Below, piece after piece: positions 1 through 6,159 of a stretch of DNA of 6,374 nucleotides (position 1 is its first letter; every line of letters begins with the position of its first letter). Source of the stretch: Proteiniphilum sp. (GTDB taxonomy: Bacteria > Bacteroidota > Bacteroidia > Bacteroidales > Dysgonomonadaceae). The notes below the pieces were generated by a model. The model made no database searches. It was not told where the DNA came from and saw only the letters and a program-made list of their open reading frames with translations. The stretch is from the NCBI GenBank assembly GCA_031255275.1, contig JAIRSV010000064.1:1-6374 (forward strand), in the 5' to 3' direction. A program made the position numbers and the translations under genes.

Positions 1-20
1 GCACCCGCCCCGACGAGCGA
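1..20 (+). repeat. Partial copy of dispersed double-hairpin repeat
   Basis: These 20 bases match positions 6099-6118 with one mismatch (G at 17, A at 6115). They correspond to the loop and right arm of the second hairpin of the repeat plus its GACGA-type tail. The window edge cuts off the rest. The orientation is the same as the two copies at the right end. Confidence 0.75.
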
Positions 21-40
21 CAAAGTTATAGATCAGGAAA

Positions 41-58
41 GCCCCGGTGTGACGGGGC
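41..58. other. Six-base-pair GC hairpin beside the terminator
   Basis: GCCCCG (41-46) and CGGGGC (53-58) form a perfect stem with a six-base loop GTGTGA (47-52). On the minus strand it comes just after the T-tract of the main terminator and is itself followed by TTTCCT, so it could be a weak back-up terminator. Its loop is exactly complementary to six bases of the neighbouring terminator loop. Confidence 0.5.
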
Positions 59-105
59 AAAAAAAAAGTGCCGCCCCCTTGCTAATCACACAGCAAAGGG
101 ACGGC
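59..105 (-). terminator. Rho-independent terminator of the exported-protein gene
   Basis: Read on the minus strand, GCCGTCCCTTTGCT pairs along its full length with AGCAAGGGGGCGGC: 14 base pairs including two G-U pairs, with an eight-base loop GTGTGATT. The stem is followed by AC and nine Ts (59-67). The wobble pairs form only in the minus-strand RNA; the plus-strand version would have two mismatches and no U-tract, so the direction is clear. It lies about 78 bases past the stop codon of the gene at 184-561. Confidence 0.87.
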
Positions 106-183
106 CGGGTTTTCAGTCATTGTTTTAAGAAGAATCTATCAATCAAGAAATACATAGAGGTGCAATAGCGTTGACTTGATTTG

Positions 184-561
184 TTACAATGACGAGGGAA
201 CCCCTTCGGTTTCCTCCAGTTTCCGAGGCTTTTCCTGAGGTGCGGGCGCTGCCGTTTCCTTACCTTCGGCGTCAAGATACACTACTTTTTCGGTTTGACC
301 CTCCTTTTTCATCAGTTTCACCTTCGTGAGCTGTTTTTCGGCATTGTGCCCGATCGCAGTTACATTATATTCCTGCGTAAAGGCTTTTATTGCTGTCTGA
401 ACAGCTTCGCAGAGATCCTGCTGCCGCACTTCCGTGAAGCCCTCGTCTTCGGGGACTGCTGTGATGGGGGGGGCTTCCCCGATGGAGTACACATTCCGAA
501 CGTTTGTCAATACAGTGAATCCTGTAATAATCGCGACAGTCAATAAAAAAATCTTTCTCAT
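184..561 (-). CDS. Small exported protein, possibly PepSY-like
   Basis: Not recognised as a named gene. The 125-residue product starts with MRK and a hydrophobic stretch (about 4-19), which looks like a signal peptide with possible cleavage near VYS (24-26); an uncleaved membrane anchor is the alternative. A short proline/acidic segment (29-40) follows, then a compact region (about 42-102). There, FTEV, an amphipathic helix (about 48-62), the stretch around KQLTKVKLM and VVYLDAEGKE recall the helix-strand-strand layout of small secreted PepSY-like or BLIP-like proteins of Bacteroidota; this is resemblance only. The tail (103-125) is rich in Pro, Lys and Glu and probably disordered. The only cysteine is C51. 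The gene diverges from the sensor kinase and has its own terminator at 59-105. The ATG at 561 directly precedes the signal peptide; only AT-rich sequence, no clear ribosome site, lies upstream. The coding strand has eight consecutive Cs at codons 30-32. Confidence 0.75.
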   Translation of the reverse strand: MRKIFLLTVAIITGFTVLTNVRNVYSIGEAPPITAVPEDEGFTEVRQQDLCEAVQTAIKAFTQEYNVTAIGHNAEKQLTKVKLMKKEGQTEKVVYLDAEGKETAAPAPQEKPRKLEETEGVPSSL

Positions 562-584
562 AATGATAATATTTTGAATATTTA

Positions 585-622
585 GTTTGATGGCGCCTGG
601 CGCCGGTATTTATACATCAAAC
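585..622. promoter_or_regulatory. Nested palindromes between divergent genes
   Basis: GTTTGATG (585-592) and CATCAAAC (615-622) are perfect inverted repeats. Between them GGCGCC-T-GGCGCC (592-604) is a second palindrome. The element lies 24 to 61 bases upstream of the exported-protein ATG. It could be a protein-binding site or an RNA hairpin in that gene's leader. The structure is visible; the function is inference. Confidence 0.4.
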
Positions 623-632
623 CGGATACCAA
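616..632 (-). promoter_or_regulatory. Weak sigma-54-like -24/-12 candidate
   Basis: On the minus strand TTGGTAT, five bases and TTGAT align with the -24/-12 consensus TTGGCAC-N5-TTGCW. The GG-to-G spacing is correct, but GA replaces the highly conserved GC at -12. Transcription would start near 605 and give a leader of about 44 bases before the ATG at 561. No good TAnnTTTG box was found for this gene. The sigma-54 activator encoded at 3240-4613 makes the site worth noting, but the match is imperfect. Confidence 0.2.
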
Positions 633-644
633 ACTGAACCGGAT
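620..644. repeat. Direct repeats AACCGGAT
   Basis: AACCGGAT occurs at 620-627 and again at 637-644, 17 bases apart from start to start. The first copy overlaps the weak sigma-54-like site, so the pair could be operator half-sites; chance is also possible. Confidence 0.35.
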
Positions 645-730
645 TACAGGATAACGACTTCAACTTGTTGATGACAAGTGATTTAAAATTGTCCGGAGGG
701 AAAGCTCCGTGAGGCTCTCACTGTAGAAAA

Positions 731-781
731 AGCGTGGAATTTATGGAAAAAATCTACACTTAAAGTAGCTGATTCCACACT
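731..781 (+). other. Imperfect inverted repeat upstream of kinase
   Basis: AGCGTGGAATT (731-741) can pair with GATTCCACACT (771-781) with one mismatch and one G-U pair. Its core is GTGGAAT/ATTCCAC. A smaller hairpin CTAC/GTAG lies inside. The element ends 74 bases before the kinase start and is followed by only three more Ts, so it is not a convincing terminator. It could be a leader structure or operator. Confidence 0.3.
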
Positions 782-828
782 TTTGCCGGTGATCAAACCT
801 GAAATGGCGGCAATTGAAACATATCTCT

Positions 829-836
829 TATATTTG
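829..836 (+). promoter_or_regulatory. Candidate -7 box for the sensor kinase
   Basis: TATATTTG matches the Bacteroidota -7 consensus TAnnTTTG exactly. No TTTG is seen about 19-21 bases upstream, where the -33 box belongs. Transcription would begin near 842, leaving a leader of about a dozen bases before ATG 855. In that case the GGAGG at 836-840 would not be in the message. An exact match to a six-defined-base motif in AT-rich DNA can occur by chance. Confidence 0.33.
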
Positions 837-854
837 GAGGCAAATACTTGTTGT

Positions 855-3203
855 ATGGAATCCAGGAAATCCCCTGAACAAAGGGTCAGAATAAAGATAG
901 GACTTATATTTCTCGTCATCATCCTCTACTTTTCCGGACTGTTTCTCTACTCTCATTCTCTGAAAAGGAACATGGATGCAGGGAAGGCTCGGATGAGCAA
1001 TTCTTATAAAGTGCTCTCGGAGAGCAACCGGCTGATTATTTCCATACAGCGTGTGCAGGAGATTCTCAACATCTACCTGGCTTCTCCGCAACGGGGACTG
1101 AAACAGCAGTATGATTCTATTTCCACCGATATTTCCCGCCGGATACAGGATATAAAGGAGATGAAGCCGGGAAAGGAGCAGGATGTGAGGCTGCAGGAGA
1201 TTGACTCGCTTCTGCAGGAGAAGAACAGGATTGTGCACCGGTTGAAGGGTCTCTTCAACTCGCGGAATCCGCTGACGGAGCTGGATGAAAAGATCAGCAG
1301 CTATGACGGGATTATTCCCGATTCGCTCGCTTCCGACGCTGACCTCAAGAATATAACGGAGGAGGCGTCCCGTACCTACTCTTCCCACATACAGGGTATT
1401 GAGAAGGAGGTGCAGGAACTTCTCTTTGCCGAACAGAATATCTCGCTCCACATCTCTCAGCTGACCGGTGACTTCTACAGCGAAACTATCCGGATTGCCT
1501 GGCGGGGGACGGTGAACAGTGAGGAACTTTCCCGGAGAATCTTTACTTTCGCCCTCGTCGTCGGCGCATTCTCCATACTCTTCATCCTTATCACCATCCT
1601 GTTCATCATCGCTGACCTCAACAACGGACAGAGGGCGCGAACGGATCTGGCCAGAGAAAAACAGTTTACGGAGGAACTGATCGTGAGCCGTCACAAGCTT
1701 CTCCTCTCCGTGTCTCATGACGTGAAGACTCCCCTCAGCTCCATAATGGGGTATATGGAGATGTGGGACGCTGAGGAGAAGGATGCGGACAGAAAACGAC
1801 AGCTGCAATCCGCCAGAAATTCCGGGAGGCATATCCTGAACATGCTGACTAATCTGCTCGAATTTTCGCGCCTGCAGCAGAAGTCGGGCACGCCGCACCC
1901 CTGTCGCTTCAACCTCACCGCGCTGCTGGAAGACCTTATCCGCATGTTCCGGCCCTTTACGGAGGAAAAGGCGCTGGAACTGACGTTTGATAACCGTGCT
2001 GACTCTCCGCTGTACATGGAAACCGATTATACGCTCCTGAAGCAGATCCTCACCAATATAGTATCCAACGCGGTGAAGTATACGGATTGCGGAGGCGTCG
2101 TCATAGCGCTGCAGTGCCGCGAAGAGAGTCCGGTGATCACCGTCACCGACAGCGGCACCGGCATGGACGCCGGGGAACTGCCGGAGATCTTTCAGCCCTT
2201 TCTCCGCATGAAGAACCCGCTGAAGGCGGAGGGAAGCGGCCTCGGAATGTACGTCACGAAAGGTCTGGTCGACTTGCTGAAGGGGAAGATTGAAATCGCT
2301 TCGGAGAAAGGACGGGGGACTTGCGTCACCCTCACCCTGCCCCACGGCCGGGCGTCGGGACAGCCTCCGCACCTCTCTGCCGACAGTCACCCGGCGCAGA
2401 AAGCTGCGCACTATCGTAAGATACTGATTTTTGAAGACGATCTTCCGCTGGGGAACATGATCAGGGAGTTTCTCACGCGCAGCGGCTACCGGGTAAAGCT
2501 CTGCAGCCGCCACCTTGACGTGAAGGGATTCCTGCGAATCGTCACCCTGTTCGACATCGTATTTACCGACATGCAGATGACCGGTATAACGGGAATGGAC
2601 ATTCTGCGCGAAATCCGGAAAAAGGATGTCCGAATCCCCGTCTGGCTAATGACCGCTCACGGTGACTATACCCGGGAACGGGCCTGTTCGGAAGGCTTTT
2701 CGGGGCTGATCGAAAAACCCGTCCGGATGAGCGCTCTCACCGACATACTGGCGACGCCTAAAGTTCCGCGGGACAACCCGTTGCCTTCCGGTTCGGAAGT
2801 CCCCCCGGAGGAGGAGGTGGTGGTAGTGGAAGAGGCGGCGGCGGAGGAGGTGACAAACCGGTTCGAAAGAGAGTTCCCCCGCTTCTACGCCTTTTTTCAG
2901 GGAGACGAGCAGGCCATCAGAGAGATCCTCTCCCACTTTGTCCGGTCGGTGGAAAAAGACATGGATGCGCTGACGGCTTACATCGAAGAGGGTAATTTTG
3001 AAAAGGCGCAGCAACTGAGTCACAGGATACACCCCTTCTTCGGGCAACTCGACGCCGACCGCCTCTGTACCGCCCTGCACAAAATGGACAGGCTGCGGGA
3101 AGAGGGCGAACCGGCCTATCCCGACTGGAAAGAAAAGCTGACGGATACAATTGCGGAAATAAGACTGTTTGCTGACAGCATCAGGGAGAATCATCTGTCA
3201 TAG
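855..3203 (+). CDS. Hybrid sensor histidine kinase with receiver and Hpt
   Basis: Inner-membrane kinase of 782 residues, RteA-like in layout. TM1 (about 13-32) and TM2 (about 229-253) flank a roughly 195-residue, mostly helical periplasmic sensor of no recognised family. HisKA follows, with H-box SVSHDVKTPLSS and phospho-acceptor His288. HATPase_c has the N-box around N401/N405, G1 DSGTGM (432-437) and G2 GSGLGM (460-465). The receiver (about 521-634) has D528/D529, phospho-acceptor Asp572, T600 and K621. An E/V/A-rich linker (650-666) leads to an Hpt domain (about 668-778) with His723 in LSHRIHPFFGQL. All catalytic residues are present, so a complete His-Asp-His relay is predicted, with the nearby regulator as likely final receiver. 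The frame stays open upstream to about 687; ATG 855 was chosen because TM1 follows directly. GGAGG (836-840) is 14 bases away, rather far for a ribosome site. The sensed signal is unknown. Confidence 0.93.
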   Translation: MESRKSPEQRVRIKIGLIFLVIILYFSGLFLYSHSLKRNMDAGKARMSNSYKVLSESNRLIISIQRVQEILNIYLASPQRGLKQQYDSISTDISRRIQDIKEMKPGKEQDVRLQEIDSLLQEKNRIVHRLKGLFNSRNPLTELDEKISSYDGIIPDSLASDADLKNITEEASRTYSSHIQGIEKEVQELLFAEQNISLHISQLTGDFYSETIRIAWRGTVNSEELSRRIFTFALVVGAFSILFILITILFIIADLNNGQRARTDLAREKQFTEELIVSRHKLLLSVSHDVKTPLSSIMGYMEMWDAEEKDADRKRQLQSARNSGRHILNMLTNLLEFSRLQQKSGTPHPCRFNLTALLEDLIRMFRPFTEEKALELTFDNRADSPLYMETDYTLLKQILTNIVSNAVKYTDCGGVVIALQCREESPVITVTDSGTGMDAGELPEIFQPFLRMKNPLKAEGSGLGMYVTKGLVDLLKGKIEIASEKGRGTCVTLTLPHGRASGQPPHLSADSHPAQKAAHYRKILIFEDDLPLGNMIREFLTRSGYRVKLCSRHLDVKGFLRIVTLFDIVFTDMQMTGITGMDILREIRKKDVRIPVWLMTAHGDYTRERACSEGFSGLIEKPVRMSALTDILATPKVPRDNPLPSGSEVPPEEEVVVVEEAAAEEVTNRFEREFPRFYAFFQGDEQAIREILSHFVRSVEKDMDALTAYIEEGNFEKAQQLSHRIHPFFGQLDADRLCTALHKMDRLREEGEPAYPDWKEKLTDTIAEIRLFADSIRENHLS
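2806..2854 (+). repeat. GAG/GTG/GCG-type triplet-like tract in kinase linker
   Basis: The DNA between the kinase receiver and Hpt domains is a purine-rich run of GAG, GTG, GCG and GAA codons, encoding the low-complexity stretch EEEVVVVEEAAAEEV (residues 652-666). This is an imperfect simple-sequence region. It could vary in length in whole codons without breaking the frame and would then change only the tether of the Hpt domain. Confidence 0.55.
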
Positions 3204-3239
3204 AATCCGCACCGCGCACAGCAGCGGGCCGACTTCTCC

Positions 3240-4613
3240 CTATAATCCGATGTCATACTGGTGCATTTTATTGTAAAGTGTTTTTCTGTCGATCTGCAGC
3301 AGGACGGCCGCCCTGGTTTTGTTCCCTCGCGTCAGAGCAAGCGCCCTCAGAATCTTCTCCCTCTCCCTCTCCGGCTCCACGAAGGGCGAAACATCTGCCT
3401 CCTCCCGAAGCGCCGGTTCCCTTCTCGCGGCGAGCGCCGGCAGACTGTCGGGCGTAATGCAGTCGCCCCCCGTGAAAAGCACCGCCCGACGGATCACGTT
3501 GCGCAACTCCCTCAGATTACCCGGCCAGGAATAACCCTTCAGCGCAGCCAGCGCCTCGGGAGAAACGGAAATTACCTCCCTGTCAAGTTCCCTGTTCGCC
3601 TCCTCCCTGAAGAAGTCCGCGTACGAAGCAAGATCATCCGCACACTCCCGCAACGGGGGAACTCTGATCATAAACTCATTCAGCCGGTGATAGAGATCCT
3701 CCCTGAAGCTTCCCGTACCGATAGCCCTGTCCAGATCCTCGTTCGTAGCCGTAATGATGCGCACATCCATATCCACGTCGGAAGAGGTACCCACCGGCCT
3801 CACCTTCTTCTCCTGCAGCGCGCGCAGCAACTGCATCTGCACCCCGCAGGACAGGTTGCCCACCTCGTCGAGAAACAGCGTCCCCCCGTCCGCCTCCCTG
3901 AAAAATCCGCTCCTGTCCTCTATCGCAGAAGTAAACGCACCCTTCTTGTGACCGAAAAGCTCACTCGGCGCCAGCTCAATGGAGAGACTCCCGCAGTCCA
4001 CGGCGACAAAAGGCCCGTCGGCACGTCCACTCCGGTCATGGATCAGACGCGCCACATGCTCCTTGCCCGTACCGCTTTCGCCCGTAATCATCACCGCCAT
4101 CCGGGTAGGCGCCACCAGGTCGATATGCGCATACATCTGCGCGGAAACCGGATTGCGTCCCTCCACAAAAGCTTTGCCTCCTCTCGCTCCGTGCGGTTTC
4201 CCCCCCTCCGCCGTCCGCTTTTCGGGCGGAGAAGCACTCACACGTCCGGCCTCGAAAGCCGCCTCAATCTTTTTCGCAAGAATATCGGGATTCACCGGCT
4301 TCTCCAGAAAATCAAACGCGCCCAGCTTGATGGCCGCCACCGCCGTCCGTATCTCGCCATACCCCGTCATGATAATGACCGGTATCGGCAGACGCCTCTC
4401 ATTCAACCAGCTCAGCAGCATGATACCATCACCGTCCGGCAGGCGCAGATCCGACAGGATAACCTGAAAAGACTCCGTCTGCAAAAGCGCCTCACGCGCC
4501 GCCGCCATGCCCGGGCACAACGCAGCGTAAAAACCGTTCCTCTCGAACCACTTCCGAAGCATAGCCCCAAAGGAACGGTCATCCTCCACAATCAGTATAC
4601 GTCTGTTACTCAC
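3240..4613 (-). CDS. Sigma-54-dependent response regulator, NtrC/RteB family
   Basis: Cytoplasmic DNA-binding activator of 457 residues, the usual length. The receiver (1-120) has D11/D12, phospho-acceptor Asp55, T83 and K105. The AAA+ domain (about 149-395) has Walker A GESGTGKE (178-185), the sigma-54 contact loop as GAFTSA (225-230) rather than GAFTGA, Walker B GGTLFLDE (243-250), sensor I ATNED, arginine-finger segment FREDLYHRL and sensor II WPGNLREL (363-370). The Fis-type HTH occupies about 413-455 (GNKTRAAVLLQIDRKTLYNK). It should bind enhancer-like sites and remodel RpoN holoenzyme once phosphorylated, probably by the convergent kinase 36 bases away. The start is GTG: an in-frame TAA lies six bases upstream and the receiver begins at once, so no other start fits. 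Targets are unknown. The serine in the contact loop is the one departure from the canonical motifs. Confidence 0.94.
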   Translation of the reverse strand: MSNRRILIVEDDRSFGAMLRKWFERNGFYAALCPGMAAAREALLQTESFQVILSDLRLPDGDGIMLLSWLNERRLPIPVIIMTGYGEIRTAVAAIKLGAFDFLEKPVNPDILAKKIEAAFEAGRVSASPPEKRTAEGGKPHGARGGKAFVEGRNPVSAQMYAHIDLVAPTRMAVMITGESGTGKEHVARLIHDRSGRADGPFVAVDCGSLSIELAPSELFGHKKGAFTSAIEDRSGFFREADGGTLFLDEVGNLSCGVQMQLLRALQEKKVRPVGTSSDVDMDVRIITATNEDLDRAIGTGSFREDLYHRLNEFMIRVPPLRECADDLASYADFFREEANRELDREVISVSPEALAALKGYSWPGNLRELRNVIRRAVLFTGGDCITPDSLPALAARREPALREEADVSPFVEPEREREKILRALALTRGNKTRAAVLLQIDRKTLYNKMHQYDIGL

Positions 4614-4637
4614 TTCTTAAATCAGTTATGACGGATG

Positions 4638-4645
4638 TAAAGATA
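4638..4645 (-). promoter_or_regulatory. Possible -7 box for the response regulator
   Basis: On the minus strand TATCTTTA differs from TAnnTTTG only at the last base. TTTC, one base from the -33 TTTG, lies 18 bases upstream (4664-4667). The predicted transcription start is roughly 20 bases before the GTG at 4613. Both boxes are imperfect, so this is a weak call. Confidence 0.2.
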
Positions 4646-4835
4646 AAAGATTTATTCCTGACCGAAAAACAGCCTGTTATTCCATTGATAAACGGTAACA
4701 TTTTTAAACAGCCGGTAAAAGTTTTTTCTTGAAGCCGGAAAAACGCACGATAAAAACCCCCCTTTCCACACAGGAGAGACACCGTCCAAAAACATGTTTT
4801 CAACCGTTAAATACGTTTTTTTAAAGAAAATCCCG

Positions 4836-4843
4836 TAATTTTG
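4836..4843 (+). promoter_or_regulatory. Candidate -7 box for the M24 peptidase
   Basis: TAATTTTG matches TAnnTTTG exactly. A T-rich run (4816-4822) lies near the expected -33 region but is not a clean TTTG at the usual spacing. Transcription from about 4849 would give a leader of about 18 bases before ATG 4867, without a Shine-Dalgarno site, which is common in this phylum. Confidence 0.45.
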
Positions 4844-4866
4844 AAGATCAAAAAACAATACTGCTT

Positions 4867-6036
4867 ATGAACGGATTACTCCTGCACGAAACCGGCCCGA
4901 GGCTGGAAAAAGTACGGCAAACCATCATCAAAATGCAAGCCGACGCCTGCATTATCACCACGCCGGTCAATCACTACTGGCTGTGCGGATTCATTTTCGA
5001 CGGCCTCCTCCTCCTCTATCCCGAAGGAGAACCGCTGCTGTTCGTGAAACGCCCCGCCGGCATCGCGGACGAACGCGTGAAAGCAATCCGCAAACCGGAA
5101 CAGATCCCCGACCTGTTACGTCAGGCCGGCCTCCCCCTCCCCGGACGCCTTCTGATCGAAGCCGACCAGCTAACCTTCAGCGCCGCCACCCGGCTTCAAG
5201 CCGCGCTGGGTATGCCGGAGACAGGCAACATTTCGGGAGAACTGCGGAAGCTGCGCGCAATAAAATCCCCCTACGAACTGGAACAGATCCGCGAAAGCGC
5301 CCGCATCCACGCCGAAGTATATGCCCTGATCCCCACCCTGTATCGCAAGGGAATGACCGACCTGGAACTGCAGATAGAGATCGAACGGCAAATGCGCCTG
5401 CACGGATCAGCCGGCATCTTCCGCTCCTTCGGCGAGAACATGGACATCTTTATGGGAAGCCTGCTGGCCGGCGACAATGCCCAGACCGCCTCACCCTTCG
5501 ACTACGCCCTGGGCGGCGCCGGCATCACCCCCCTGCTGCCACTGGGCGCCAACGGCACCCAACTCACGCCGGGCAGCACGGTGATGGTGGATATGGCAGG
5601 GAACTACCGCCCCTGGATGGACGACATGACCCGTACCTACGCCATAGAATATGCCCCCGCCGACGCCCTCAAAGCACATCAAGTCTCCATCGACATACAC
5701 GAAGCAATCATAAAAAGCTTTCGGCCAGGCATCCCGTGCTCCGAACTGTACCTTCAGGCCGAAGAGATCGTGAAGGAAAACGGTCTGACAACCTGTTTCA
5801 TGGGAACCGTACAGCAAGCCCGCTTCATCGGTCACGGCGTCGGACTCGAGATCAACGAACCACCGGTACTCACCCCCCGATCGAAAGAGATACTGGAACC
5901 GGGTATGGCATTTGCGCTGGAACCTAAATTTGTTTTACCCGGCATCGGCGCCGCAGGAATAGAAAATACATACATCGTACACGAAGAAGGATTAGAAAAA
6001 GTCACCCTATTCGAAGAAGCGCTGATGTGCTTATAA
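4867..6036 (+). CDS. M24-family Xaa-Pro peptidase (aminopeptidase P-like)
   Basis: Cytoplasmic metallopeptidase of 389 residues, a normal length for the aminopeptidase P / prolidase group. A creatinase-type N-terminal domain (about 11-130) is followed by the pita-bread catalytic domain (about 137-380). All five dinuclear-metal ligands are visible: D242 (VMVDMAG), D253 (DDMTRT), H323 (FIGHGVGLEINEPP), E352 (ALEPKF) and E366 (GIENTY). The enzyme should cleave X-Pro bonds at the N-terminus of peptides or in dipeptides; sequence alone does not tell aminopeptidase P from prolidase. There is no signal peptide. ATG 4867 gives a complete N-terminal domain and lies just downstream of a TAATTTTG box. 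The gene diverges from the response regulator and appears monocistronic, since only repeats follow. Codon use is rich in C-ending codons. Nothing ties it functionally to the phosphorelay. Confidence 0.93.
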   Translation: MNGLLLHETGPRLEKVRQTIIKMQADACIITTPVNHYWLCGFIFDGLLLLYPEGEPLLFVKRPAGIADERVKAIRKPEQIPDLLRQAGLPLPGRLLIEADQLTFSAATRLQAALGMPETGNISGELRKLRAIKSPYELEQIRESARIHAEVYALIPTLYRKGMTDLELQIEIERQMRLHGSAGIFRSFGENMDIFMGSLLAGDNAQTASPFDYALGGAGITPLLPLGANGTQLTPGSTVMVDMAGNYRPWMDDMTRTYAIEYAPADALKAHQVSIDIHEAIIKSFRPGIPCSELYLQAEEIVKENGLTTCFMGTVQQARFIGHGVGLEINEPPVLTPRSKEILEPGMAFALEPKFVLPGIGAAGIENTYIVHEEGLEKVTLFEEALMCL

Positions 6037-6060
6037 TTTGTTTTTTAGTTAAGTGGAGAA

Positions 6061-6118
6061 AACCAGCTCGGGGAACGCCCGAGTGGCAAGGGGCGGGAGC
6101 ACCCGCCCCGACGAACGA
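6061..6118 (+). repeat. Double-hairpin dispersed repeat, full copy
   Basis: The unit contains two perfect hairpins: CTCGGG-GAACG-CCCGAG (6067-6083) and GGGGCGGG-AGCA-CCCGCCCC (6090-6109). They are joined by GTGGCA and followed by GACGAACGA. The first 44 bases recur exactly at 6160-6203, and the last 20 recur with one change at 1-20. It starts 24 bases after the peptidase stop. There is no T-tract on either side, so it is not a standard terminator. The architecture recalls REP/BIME elements; the family is not identified. Confidence 0.8.
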
Positions 6119-6127
6119 AAAAATTAA

Positions 6128-6148
6128 TGTGATGATGTGATGATGTGA
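6128..6148 (+). repeat. TGTGATGA short tandem repeat
   Basis: The eight-base unit TGTGATGA occurs twice and is followed by a partial third unit TGTGA (2.6 copies), in the spacer between the two copies of the double-hairpin repeat. Confidence 0.7.
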
Positions 6149-6159
6149 CCCACAAAAAC

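Noticed and set aside
683..922. 79-codon minus-strand frame overlapping the kinase start
   Set aside because: It overlaps the kinase N-terminus, lacks a ribosome site and shows no recognisable features.
828..2513. 561-codon open frame on the minus strand opposite the kinase
   Set aside because: It lies antisense to a kinase with all catalytic motifs intact, and its product is low in recognisable domains and rich in Arg, Leu and His. It is an artefact of codon bias.
3204..3239. Bidirectional terminator between the convergent kinase and regulator genes
   Set aside because: The 36-base gap is GC-rich but has no convincing stem with a T-tract on either strand.
3261..4631. 456-codon plus-strand open frame opposite the response regulator
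   Set aside because: The minus-strand frame has complete receiver, AAA+ and HTH motifs. The plus-strand product is a basic, Arg/His/Pro-rich shadow.
4983..5927. 314-codon frame overlapping the M24 peptidase
   Set aside because: It is on the same strand but in another frame, very rich in Arg and Pro, with no domain. The peptidase frame carries all five metal ligands.
6067..6109. Repeat hairpins as the peptidase terminator
   Set aside because: The stems are strong, but no T-tract follows on either strand and the same unit occurs elsewhere, so it is better called a dispersed repeat. Some effect on transcript ends is still possible.
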